A stretch of DNA of 12,356 bases from Candidatus Methanophagales archaeon (GTDB taxonomy: Archaea; Halobacteriota; Syntropharchaeia; Alkanophagales; Methanospirareceae). How positions within the stretch are numbered: position 1 is the first letter of the stretch; every line of letters begins with the position of its first letter. Position numbers and translations under genes: made by a program. The DNA is taken from assembly GCA_030617585.1 (NCBI GenBank), contig JAUWVD010000015.1:1-12356 (forward strand), in the 5' to 3' direction. Under the pieces are notes generated by a model. That model ran no database searches. It saw only the letters and a list, made by a program, of their open reading frames with translations, and was not told the DNA's origin. Below are positions 6,676 through 12,356 of the stretch, in pieces.

Positions 6676-7272
6676 TAGATTAGGTTTTAACTCTATTGCT
6701 TTTCTAAAGCACATTTCGATTTCTTCAACGTGACCAGAGGATAAATCGTCCCTATATTTCGAGAACAACTCCTTGCCTTTTACAAAATAAGTCCAACCAT
6801 CTTCTTTTAATTCTTTTGCCTTTCTTCTCTCTTTCTCTTTGTCATAGACCCTCTCGCTCAATTTGTCCTCATCCATTGCAAGATTAGCTAATGTATCTGC
6901 TCTTTTTATATGCCTTTCCTCTCTCGGCAGGTGACTATATGTTACCTCTTCAAACCGCCTCTCTTTTTCTTTTACCAGAAGAAACAACTTGCCTAATTTT
7001 TCGTCTTTAACGCGGTATGCACCATTAAGTTGTCTGACCATCAACTCGCTGTCCGAAAAGCATTCAACTCGGGTTACGGAAAAATCGTTCGCCAGCTCCA
7101 ATGCTTTTATCAATGCCCGATATTCTGCAATGTTGTTGGTTGCGTTACCAATGAATTCCTTATCTTCTTTTATTATCTTGTCCGATTCATTGCATATCAC
7201 AATACCTATGCCCGCGGGTCCAGGGTTACCCCTGCAAGCTCCGTCTGTATATATGATTAACTTTTTCATCAT
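6673..7272 (-). CDS. rnhA: Ribonuclease HI with C-terminal TPR-like segment, ending at an in-frame TGA
   Basis: RNase HI cleaves the RNA strand of RNA-DNA hybrids. From the ATG at 7272 (199 residues) the N-terminal domain is complete: YTDGACRGNPGPAG with D10, AEYRAL with E51, SDSEL with D74 and RADTLANLA with D126, the four acidic catalytic residues. Residues about 145-160 form a charged linker. The tail (about 160-199) reads as a TPR-like helical pair ending CFRKAIELKPNL, where the frame meets TGA. An upstream ATG at 7311 would add 13 residues lacking family similarity and lies before the start site predicted from the TATA box at 7317-7325. The start at 7272 (or the adjacent ATG at 7269) is therefore preferred. 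It sits just downstream of RecQ on the same strand. Reading past the TGA gives a continuous RNase HI-TPR-HEPN protein of about 410 residues. Confidence 0.9.
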   Translation of the reverse strand: MMKKLIIYTDGACRGNPGPAGIGIVICNESDKIIKEDKEFIGNATNNIAEYRALIKALELANDFSVTRVECFSDSELMVRQLNGAYRVKDEKLGKLFLLVKEKERRFEEVTYSHLPREERHIKRADTLANLAMDEDKLSERVYDKEKERRKAKELKEDGWTYFVKGKELFSKYRDDLSSGHVEEIEMCFRKAIELKPNL

Positions 7273-7316
7273 TTTTCTTATCGCGGTGTCTTCTCCACAG
7301 GTACCATTCATCGCTC

Positions 7317-7327
7317 TTTAAATATTT
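7317..7327 (-). promoter_or_regulatory. TATA-like box before the RNase HI gene
   Basis: On the minus strand AAATATTTAAA lies in the 24-base gap after the RecQ stop. It is centred near 7321, which places initiation around 7295, between the two candidate ATGs (7311 and 7272). It allows the RNase HI/HEPN part to be expressed apart from RecQ. Confidence 0.4.
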
Positions 7328-7335
7328 CATGTCTA

Positions 7336-9681
7336 TTATTCTACTTCATCCACTATCTTCAATATCTCATCACCATAATTCTCAATTTTCCTTTCGCCAA
7401 TCCCTTTTATAGTTTGCAATTCCTGAGTTGTCTTCGGTAAGCGGTTTGCTATACCGATTAACGTGCTATCATGAAAAACGCAATATGCGGGGATACTGTT
7501 CTCAGCGGCAATTCGTTTCCGCCACTCCTTCAACGCCTCCAGCACGGTTAAATTACATGTTTCGCATATTTCCGCCTTCTTCACGGGCAACTGCAACTCT
7601 ATTGGTATCTGCTCTTTTAACGCCTTCTCGGCCAACTCCGTGAGGTATAATTGAGGTCTCGGATAGCTCGAAGTACCCTGTTTGGTAATCAAATATCCTT
7701 TTGCTATCATCTGATCAATAATTGTTCTTGCTTCCTCTGCGGTATATCCTTTCAAGATACCATAGTAGCGTGATTCTTGCAGATTCTGCTCCAATATCCG
7801 CTTTGATTTCGATCCGATTAATATATTGGCTAGGACTGTTCGACCCACGTGAAAGTCCAGAGTTCTTACCAATTCGAGGATACTAAACGTGATTTTGGCA
7901 CTTTCATCTAATAACTCCTCTTCGCCGGTAGCTGGGCTCAAGTCAGGTTGTGGTTCGGTGCTACGCTCAAAACCATCGCCAATAAGACTTAAAAGCGGAT
8001 TGCAAACACTGCAGGCATTGCAATCTCCGTCATAGTCTTCACCGAAATAATTCAAAATGAACTTCCTCTTGCACTCACTGCTCTCTACATATTCCACTAT
8101 CGTGTCTATCTTTTTCATGCTGTTCGTCTCTAATCGGAGAAGGATTTGATGAAGGACCATTATGTCCACATCCTTTATGCCCGGGTAGACTTTGACAGGC
8201 GTGCAGAAATCACGCTCTACAAGTTCTATCATGCCTGCGGTCTTCAACTCACGCAACACATTGTTTATCCGCGGAACGGATATTTGAACGGCACTACTCA
8301 ACAGGTCCAGGTCCATCCACCTATTCAAGGACGCATTAAAATACGCATTTTTATATATCCTCTCCGCCTCATGGCGATATTTTAGCGATCCAAAATCAGC
8401 ATGTTGCACACTCACCACTGCGCGTTTGAAAATCTTGAAATACGTTTTTAGCGCGCCCAGCCGCTCAAGATTATGTAAGATCAGTCTAATGGGGACTTCG
8501 TCCAGCGTCAACTCGTTTGCTAGCCGCTTCACATTCACATAAATCAAATCGCCCTCTCCTTGTGTCAACAGATGGAGCACAGCTTCAATTTGCTTTGTCG
8601 AAGGCGTATTGCGCTGAATCAACTTCCGTAACTGGATTTCATCGCCTTTTGAGTATAGCAAGATGCAATTAGAGATATTCTGGTCTCTCCCTGCACGACC
8701 TACCTCTTGATAATAGTTCTCAATAGATTTCGGCAAATTATAATGTATTATCGCCCTTATGTCCTCTTTGTCAATACCCATACCAAAGGCATTGGTGGCG
8801 ACTACGATTCGCGTTCGCCCGTTTATGAAATCGTTCTGTACCCTTTTCCTCTCTTCACTATCCCTTATCTGTCCGTGATAATACGATGCGCTCAATCCCG
8901 AATCGGCCAAATATGTGGCCAGCCATTCCGCGGTTTTTGTGAAATTAACGTAAACGATAGTGGAGCCTTTGAGTTGTCCTAAAAGTCGTTTCAAACTCAA
9001 TTCTTTCCTATTATTGTTTTTCATAGGAATAACGGAAAATAGCAGGTTCTTTCGGTCAAAACTGTCTTTAAACACGTCACATTTGATGCCCAGTTGCTTT
9101 TGTATGTCCTCTTCGACTGTTTTTGTGGCTGTGGCGGTCAATCCGAGTACGGGTGGTGGTGGATTGTGTAAATCCGCGATCACCTGCTGTAGCCGTAAAT
9201 AATCCGGTCTGAAGTTATGTCCCCAGACGGAAATGCAATGCACCTCGTCTATTGCTATTAAACTGATATTGCAGGTCTTCAATATACTCATCAGTTTATT
9301 ATCTACGAATGTTTCGGGAGCAACATAGAGCATCTTCAATTTTGATTCTTTTAAAAGCTTGTGTATCCGTTCTTTCGTGGCTTGATTGAGCATGGAATTG
9401 ATATATGCAGCTTCAAAGATGCCGTGCTTCTTTAGATTGTCTATCTGGTCCTTCATCAATGCGATTAATGGACTTACAACCACTGTTAAACCGTCAAATA
9501 TCAATGCTGGTATTTGGAAACAGATGGATTTACCAACTCCCGTAGGTAAAATAGCTAAAGTGTTCTTTTGGGCTAATACGTTACTAATTATTTCTTCCTG
9601 GCGTGAGCGGAAAGAGTGGTGATTGAACACGGAGTTCAAAATAGTTAGTGGGTCTTGTGCTCGTGAGGAGTTAGTGCTCAT
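7336..9681 (-). CDS. recQ: RecQ-family ATP-dependent DNA helicase with HRDC domain
   Basis: RecQ helicases unwind DNA 3' to 5' during repair, fork restart and removal of unusual structures. In 781 residues this protein shows the RecQ motif 0 region (FRSRQEEII near 24-32), Walker A LPTGVGKS (45-52), the DEVH box (145-148), LTATAT (181-186), and motif VI QEVGRAGRD (325-333). A four-cysteine zinc site follows (C537, then C554, C557, C560 in CNACSVC, beside FILNYFGED). After it come a winged-helix-like segment (about 595-695) and a C-terminal HRDC domain (about 711-781). Compared with E. coli RecQ (about 610 residues), the distance from motif VI to the zinc site is about 150 residues longer and holds two helix-turn-helix-like segments. 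All core motifs are present, so activity is expected. A TATA box at 9698-9707 implies a leaderless transcript. It heads the run leading to RNase HI, HEPN and zinc-ribbon genes. Confidence 0.97.
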   Translation of the reverse strand: MSTNSSRAQDPLTILNSVFNHHSFRSRQEEIISNVLAQKNTLAILPTGVGKSICFQIPALIFDGLTVVVSPLIALMKDQIDNLKKHGIFEAAYINSMLNQATKERIHKLLKESKLKMLYVAPETFVDNKLMSILKTCNISLIAIDEVHCISVWGHNFRPDYLRLQQVIADLHNPPPPVLGLTATATKTVEEDIQKQLGIKCDVFKDSFDRKNLLFSVIPMKNNNRKELSLKRLLGQLKGSTIVYVNFTKTAEWLATYLADSGLSASYYHGQIRDSEERKRVQNDFINGRTRIVVATNAFGMGIDKEDIRAIIHYNLPKSIENYYQEVGRAGRDQNISNCILLYSKGDEIQLRKLIQRNTPSTKQIEAVLHLLTQGEGDLIYVNVKRLANELTLDEVPIRLILHNLERLGALKTYFKIFKRAVVSVQHADFGSLKYRHEAERIYKNAYFNASLNRWMDLDLLSSAVQISVPRINNVLRELKTAGMIELVERDFCTPVKVYPGIKDVDIMVLHQILLRLETNSMKKIDTIVEYVESSECKRKFILNYFGEDYDGDCNACSVCNPLLSLIGDGFERSTEPQPDLSPATGEEELLDESAKITFSILELVRTLDFHVGRTVLANILIGSKSKRILEQNLQESRYYGILKGYTAEEARTIIDQMIAKGYLITKQGTSSYPRPQLYLTELAEKALKEQIPIELQLPVKKAEICETCNLTVLEALKEWRKRIAAENSIPAYCVFHDSTLIGIANRLPKTTQELQTIKGIGERKIENYGDEILKIVDEVE

Positions 9682-9697
9682 TTTTCTTTATTTTAAT

Positions 9698-9707
9698 TTT
9701 AATATAT
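9698..9707 (-). promoter_or_regulatory. TATA box of recQ
   Basis: On the minus strand ATATATTAAA lies 17-26 bases before the ATG at 9681, so initiation is predicted at or next to the start codon. This explains the lack of a ribosome-binding site. The rest of the 124-base gap (9682-9805) shows nothing further that I can support. Confidence 0.5.
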
Positions 9708-9805
9708 TGTATTGCTGTTAACTTAGAACGTTTTCTATTATTTAAGTTTTCGTTTTGTACTATGAGCTTTAGCATTTCCGGCCACGTCTTTCATTCATGT
9801 TTTAA

Positions 9806-10468
9806 TTAATCATGAGTGCATACTTTCACTCCCCTAAGGAGTCTTACATATCCACCAAAGAAGAGATGTTTCTCAAAATGGTTGAATCCTTCTTCGGCCA
9901 ATATTTGTTGCCAATCTTTTTCAATAAAATCAAATGCATAAGGGCATTCTATGAGCTTGAAAGGGATCTTTAAATAAGAAGGCATTTCCTTTAATGAAAA
10001 CTCGTTGTAATCCAAGATGAAAAATTCACCATGCTTTTTTAATGCCTTAAAGGCATTTCTGATGATTTGTCTTCTGACCTCCTGCGGGAATCCATGCAAT
10101 ACAAAAGAGATAAAAGCCTTGTCAAACTCATCTTCATAGGGCAACGGTTTATCAATCCTTTGATTGATAATTTTAGCATTGATTAAACCGGCACATTTCC
10201 TTTTAAACTGGGCGATCATCGCGTTAGAAATATCCAGTCCTATCAACTCTCCTTTTGTAGAGAGATACGTCATCATCAAGCATGCATTCCTACCAGTGCC
10301 CGCACCTAAATCAATAATCATATCGTTAGATTTGATAGACATTAACCGAATCGCTTTTTTTATGAGCGAGGAATATACACCAAAGGTTACAAAGTCCAAT
10401 AATAGATCATAATTTTTTGCTGTAAACCCGTTAATTTCAACTTTTGATTTAGGATAATAAGCACACAT
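9806..10468 (-). CDS. Class I SAM-dependent methyltransferase, UbiE-like
   Basis: The 220-residue protein has the Rossmann methyltransferase signature. Motif I is MIIDLGAGTGRNA (50-62), the SAM-ribose acidic residue lies in GELIGLDIS (73-81), motif II/III is FDKAFISFVLHGFP (115-128), and the post-motif strand is HGEFFILDYNEF (146-157). The N-terminal part (about 14-45) forms a short helical cap, as in UbiE/COQ5-type enzymes acting on small molecules or lipids. The substrate cannot be told from sequence. It is flanked by gaps of more than 120 bases, so it may be a single-gene unit. A purine-rich GAGAGG lies 12 bases before the ATG, rather far for a ribosome-binding site. The gene looks more AT-rich than its nuclease neighbour. 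The stop is TAA. The class assignment is firm, the subfamily not. Confidence 0.92.
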   Translation of the reverse strand: MCAYYPKSKVEINGFTAKNYDLLLDFVTFGVYSSLIKKAIRLMSIKSNDMIIDLGAGTGRNACLMMTYLSTKGELIGLDISNAMIAQFKRKCAGLINAKIINQRIDKPLPYEDEFDKAFISFVLHGFPQEVRRQIIRNAFKALKKHGEFFILDYNEFSLKEMPSYLKIPFKLIECPYAFDFIEKDWQQILAEEGFNHFEKHLFFGGYVRLLRGVKVCTHD

Positions 10469-10558
10469 TGGTAAACTAAACCTCTCAAATTTTGTGATTT
10501 CTTTAGCTAGCCATTTCTCATATTTTTTTTATTTTTTCTTGTTTTACATTGTCGGTTC

Positions 10559-10565
10559 AAAAAAA
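10559..10565 (-). terminator. Oligo-T terminator after the RecJ-like gene
   Basis: Seven consecutive T on the minus strand lie about 43 bases after the TGA at 10608, with CGGT/ACCG on either side (10549-10579) able to form a weak stem. Upstream of the methyltransferase, the remaining gap (10469-10607) has an A-rich minus-strand tract around 10530-10550 but no TATA box at a convincing distance. Confidence 0.4.
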
Positions 10566-10607
10566 GATCCACCGATTTTTGTGCAGATACAAGGGAGGCA
10601 TCTAAAC

Positions 10608-11990
10608 TCAGCTAGCGTTTTGCTCGCCTAATATCCGATCGAGAGCGGCTATGAACTCTCCTTCGGACCCTTTTGGTATGGACGCACCCGCGGCAACCGG
10701 ATGTCCACCACCAAAGCCACCTACTTCTTTCGATGCTTGCTCCATCGCCTTGGACAGGTCTATTCCACCCTCTTCTGCAACAAGTTTCTTATTACATCGT
10801 GCGGATACTTTCGTATCCGACTTTTTACCGTTCTCCACTCCATCTTTCTTGTTTAACGCAATTACCGGCTTCTCGATGTGTAGATATTCGGCTAGGATCC
10901 CAGACGAAACGCCAGTTACGCCCGTCTCGTGCACATAGAAATAGAACATATTTTGTAGCTCTTTTAGAACTTCTGCCTCTCTTTCTATTCTACCCAACTC
11001 GGAAACAAGTTTGCTTTGAAACTGCATGTGTAACGAAGTTGCATCTTCTATCAGTTTCGCATCTCGTAGACACAGCCCTATCCCAATACCTGCTTTTCCA
11101 AACCGACCACAAGCATCCACCAATCGCATAAAATCCAGGCTGTTTTTCACCACCTCGGAATTTAAAATGTACGTGTCTCCTACCAGGGCGTCCTCACTGA
11201 TGCGGGCTGATGATTCTTTCGATAGCGCTAACAAAGCATCGGCTAATTGCCTTTCCACGCCTGCATCTAAATCGTTTATGTCCTTATCGCCTTCTATACC
11301 TATCTTATCCAAAAAGGCATCCACCCACTCATCCTTACCTGCAAGTGGAATGTAGGGATCGGTCGCGAAAATAATCAAATCACGTATTTTACCGTCACCG
11401 AGCTTTAGCCCGTTTTTAACCGAGATAACGCCCTCATTTATTCCCTCGTCCAAAATCAATTTGTTTATTCCGCTATCCAGTGCCACCTTATCCCCTAATG
11501 ACCCCGCTACCGCGAGTCCTGCAAGATCTATGTTATTATTAGCGTCAGTTGATAAGCACCTTGCCAGAAGATAAGAGATACCTGCGGCGCAAATATCACC
11601 GCCTATTTCTTCTTTCTGCTCGCTAGAGCAATACGGATTTACGAGTACAAAGGATGATGTAGGGGATGTCGGAATTGGGACAGATGTTAATGGTACATGA
11701 TGATCTATAATTACCACATCCTTCTCTTTAAGATGCTCTAATATCAAATCCGTGTGTGCCGTGCCCATGTCGCAGAATATAACGAGCCCCTCATTTAAGT
11801 CTTCTATGAGTGTCTGTTCTACCTTATTTACGATAGTTGCATGGAACTGTATCCCTCTTCGAAGCAGGGCCGTACAAATAATCGCCACCGCTGTTATCCC
11901 ATCGGCATCGTAATGCGAAATCACTCTTGCATATTCATGCCTTTTTATTATCTCCGCTGCCTTTTCCAGGCTTTTTTGCAACTCCGTCAT
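10608..11990 (-). CDS. recJ: Archaeal RecJ/GAN-like DHH-DHHA1 phosphoesterase (single-strand exonuclease)
   Basis: The 460-residue protein has the DHH order of motifs: SHYDADGIT (25-33), FCDMG (72-76), IDHH (95-98), a GDK/DxG region near 160-180, and the DHHA1-domain motif GGFGGGHPVAAGA (424-436). These residues bind the two metal ions used for 5'-3' exonuclease or phosphodiesterase action. Length and layout match the archaeal RecJ homologues, including the GINS-associated nuclease of Thermococcales (about 460 residues), which works with the CMG replicative helicase. Paralogues with other activities exist, so the exact role is inferred. The stop TGA is followed two codons later by TAG in frame. 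A palindromic TATA-like sequence CTATATATAG (11993-12002) sits only two bases before this ATG, too close to be a normal promoter for it. The start is otherwise supported by a few residues preceding the first core strand. Confidence 0.93.
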   Translation of the reverse strand: MTELQKSLEKAAEIIKRHEYARVISHYDADGITAVAIICTALLRRGIQFHATIVNKVEQTLIEDLNEGLVIFCDMGTAHTDLILEHLKEKDVVIIDHHVPLTSVPIPTSPTSSFVLVNPYCSSEQKEEIGGDICAAGISYLLARCLSTDANNNIDLAGLAVAGSLGDKVALDSGINKLILDEGINEGVISVKNGLKLGDGKIRDLIIFATDPYIPLAGKDEWVDAFLDKIGIEGDKDINDLDAGVERQLADALLALSKESSARISEDALVGDTYILNSEVVKNSLDFMRLVDACGRFGKAGIGIGLCLRDAKLIEDATSLHMQFQSKLVSELGRIEREAEVLKELQNMFYFYVHETGVTGVSSGILAEYLHIEKPVIALNKKDGVENGKKSDTKVSARCNKKLVAEEGGIDLSKAMEQASKEVGGFGGGHPVAAGASIPKGSEGEFIAALDRILGEQNAS

Positions 11991-12064
11991 ATCTATATAT
12001 AGTAAGAAATGCTGATCGCATTCATTGAGTGAAAAGCATTAACAAAAAAAGAAAAGGGTTTTTC

Positions 12065-12073
12065 TTTAATAAA
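12065..12073 (+). promoter_or_regulatory. Possible TATA box of the tRNA gene
   Basis: TTTAATAAA lies about 34-42 bases before the first tRNA base at 12107, which would give a short 5' leader for RNase P to remove. It is preceded by purine-rich sequence that could act as a TFB element. The 116-base gap 11991-12106 holds nothing else clear. Confidence 0.35.
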
Positions 12074-12106
12074 CTTTTCTTTCTCCTAAGGTTGAAAGTT
12101 TCCGTT

Positions 12107-12222
12107 GGGCGTGTGGCCTAGCTAGGATATGGCGGCAGCCTCCTAACAAATTTGTCGCATAAGTTCGATCAAAAAAAAAGGGAGAAAGCTGCAAATCACG
12201 GGTTCAAATCCCGTCACGCCCG
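12107..12222 (+). tRNA. tRNA-Arg (CCU) with a 41-base intron
   Basis: The acceptor stem GGGCGTG (12107-12113) pairs fully with CACGCCC (12215-12221), with G as discriminator. D-arm: GCCT/TGGC around a GG-containing loop, with one U-U mismatch at 13-22. The anticodon stem GCAGC (12135-12139) pairs with GCTGC (12188-12192). The T-arm ACGGG-TTCAAAT-CCCGT is perfect. The anticodon loop after splicing is C-T-CCT-A-A, reading AGG (Arg). CTCC (12140-12143) can pair with GGAG (12181-12184), leaving 3-base bulges TAA and AAA. This is a bulge-helix-bulge motif, and its usual cut sites define the intron as 12146-12186, after position 37. The intron has a run of nine A. CCA is not encoded. The mature length is 75 bases. 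Confidence 0.93.
12146..12186 (+). other. Bulge-helix-bulge intron of tRNA-Arg
   Basis: Boundaries come from the two 3-base bulges flanking the CTCC/GGAG helix, cut after the second base of each. The inner helix is weak: beyond C12147-G12180 it relies on TTTG (12151-12154) with CAAA (12170-12173), so this is a relaxed form of the motif. It is too short to encode an endonuclease. Confidence 0.75.
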
Positions 12223-12234
12223 TAGTCAGCAATT

Positions 12235-12260
12235 GCTCAACAATCCACTGATTTTTGAGC
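12235..12260 (+). terminator. Possible hairpin/oligo-T terminator behind the tRNA
   Basis: GCTCAA (12235-12240) and TTGAGC (12255-12260) form a perfect 6-base stem, with a run of five T (12252-12256) starting 30 bases after the tRNA. It overlaps the 3' end of the opposing partial gene, so it could serve either transcript. Confidence 0.3.
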
Positions 12261-12356
12261 TGATGCAGCCCGAGCCTGTTCTCGTATCAGCTTAATATCC
12301 ACTACTATAACATCCTTTATTGCTGTAACGGTATCAAAAGATATAAAGAGATAACC
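12237..12356 (-). CDS. C-terminal end of an unidentified gene entering from the right edge
   Basis: On the minus strand one frame is open from the window edge to a TGA at 12237-12239, giving 39 residues: a strand-rich start (GYLFISFDTVTAIKDVIVVD), then a helical, charged stretch (IKLIREQARAASAQKSVDC). The other minus-strand frames contain early stops or low-complexity reading, and alternating hydrophobic and charged residues look like protein. No family is recognised from so short a piece. The gene would converge on the plus-strand tRNA. The open frame is short enough to occur by chance, hence the moderate confidence. Confidence 0.45.
   Translation of the reverse strand, partial: GYLFISFDTVTAIKDVIVVDIKLIREQARAASAQKSVDC

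Noticed and set aside
10530..10550. Plus-strand T-run as a terminator
   Set aside because: No plus-strand gene ends nearby; on the minus strand it is simply A-rich sequence upstream of the methyltransferase.

Overview
The window looks archaeal, and euryarchaeal is the best guess. It carries a class I (HIGH/KMSKS) lysyl-tRNA synthetase, an archaeal RecJ/GAN-type DHH phosphoesterase, an Arg tRNA whose intron is marked by a bulge-helix-bulge motif and which has no encoded CCA, and TATA boxes placed so close to start codons that several transcripts should have little or no leader. Gene content and the absence of TAG stops recall the methanogen/ANME lineages (Methanosarcinales, Methanophagales). 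That placement is inference; no taxonomic marker was searched.

Left part (1-3709): a divergent locus. On the minus strand is the N-terminus of a gene running off the window edge that resembles a non-canonical FtsZ/tubulin-like protein. On the plus strand, from a shared TATA region, run two overlapping genes for secreted, C-terminally membrane-anchored proteins: a small helical one and a large one with several beta-sandwich modules and a helical membrane-proximal part. Together they suggest an envelope or membrane-shaping system, but no member is characterised.

Next comes about 400 bases without a gene (3710-4108), filled with inverted repeats. It is followed by the minus-strand lysyl-tRNA synthetase (4109-5632), whose far side carries another copy of the same 17-base repeat.

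Centre (5770-9681): a minus-strand run in the order RecQ helicase, RNase HI with a TPR-like tail, a Swt1-type HEPN domain, and a small zinc-ribbon protein. The RNase HI and HEPN parts lie in one reading frame, separated only by a single TGA inside a TPR motif. The natural reading is one RNase HI-TPR-HEPN protein that is interrupted, recoded or split. Next to RecQ it forms a candidate R-loop/RNA-processing or defence module and is the most unusual item here.

Right part: a class I SAM methyltransferase (9806-10468), the RecJ/GAN-like nuclease (10608-11990), a plus-strand intron-containing tRNA-Arg(CCU) (12107-12222), and the likely C-terminus of another minus-strand gene entering from the right edge. 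Gaps of about 120-140 bases separate these genes and hold only promoter-like and oligo-T sequences.
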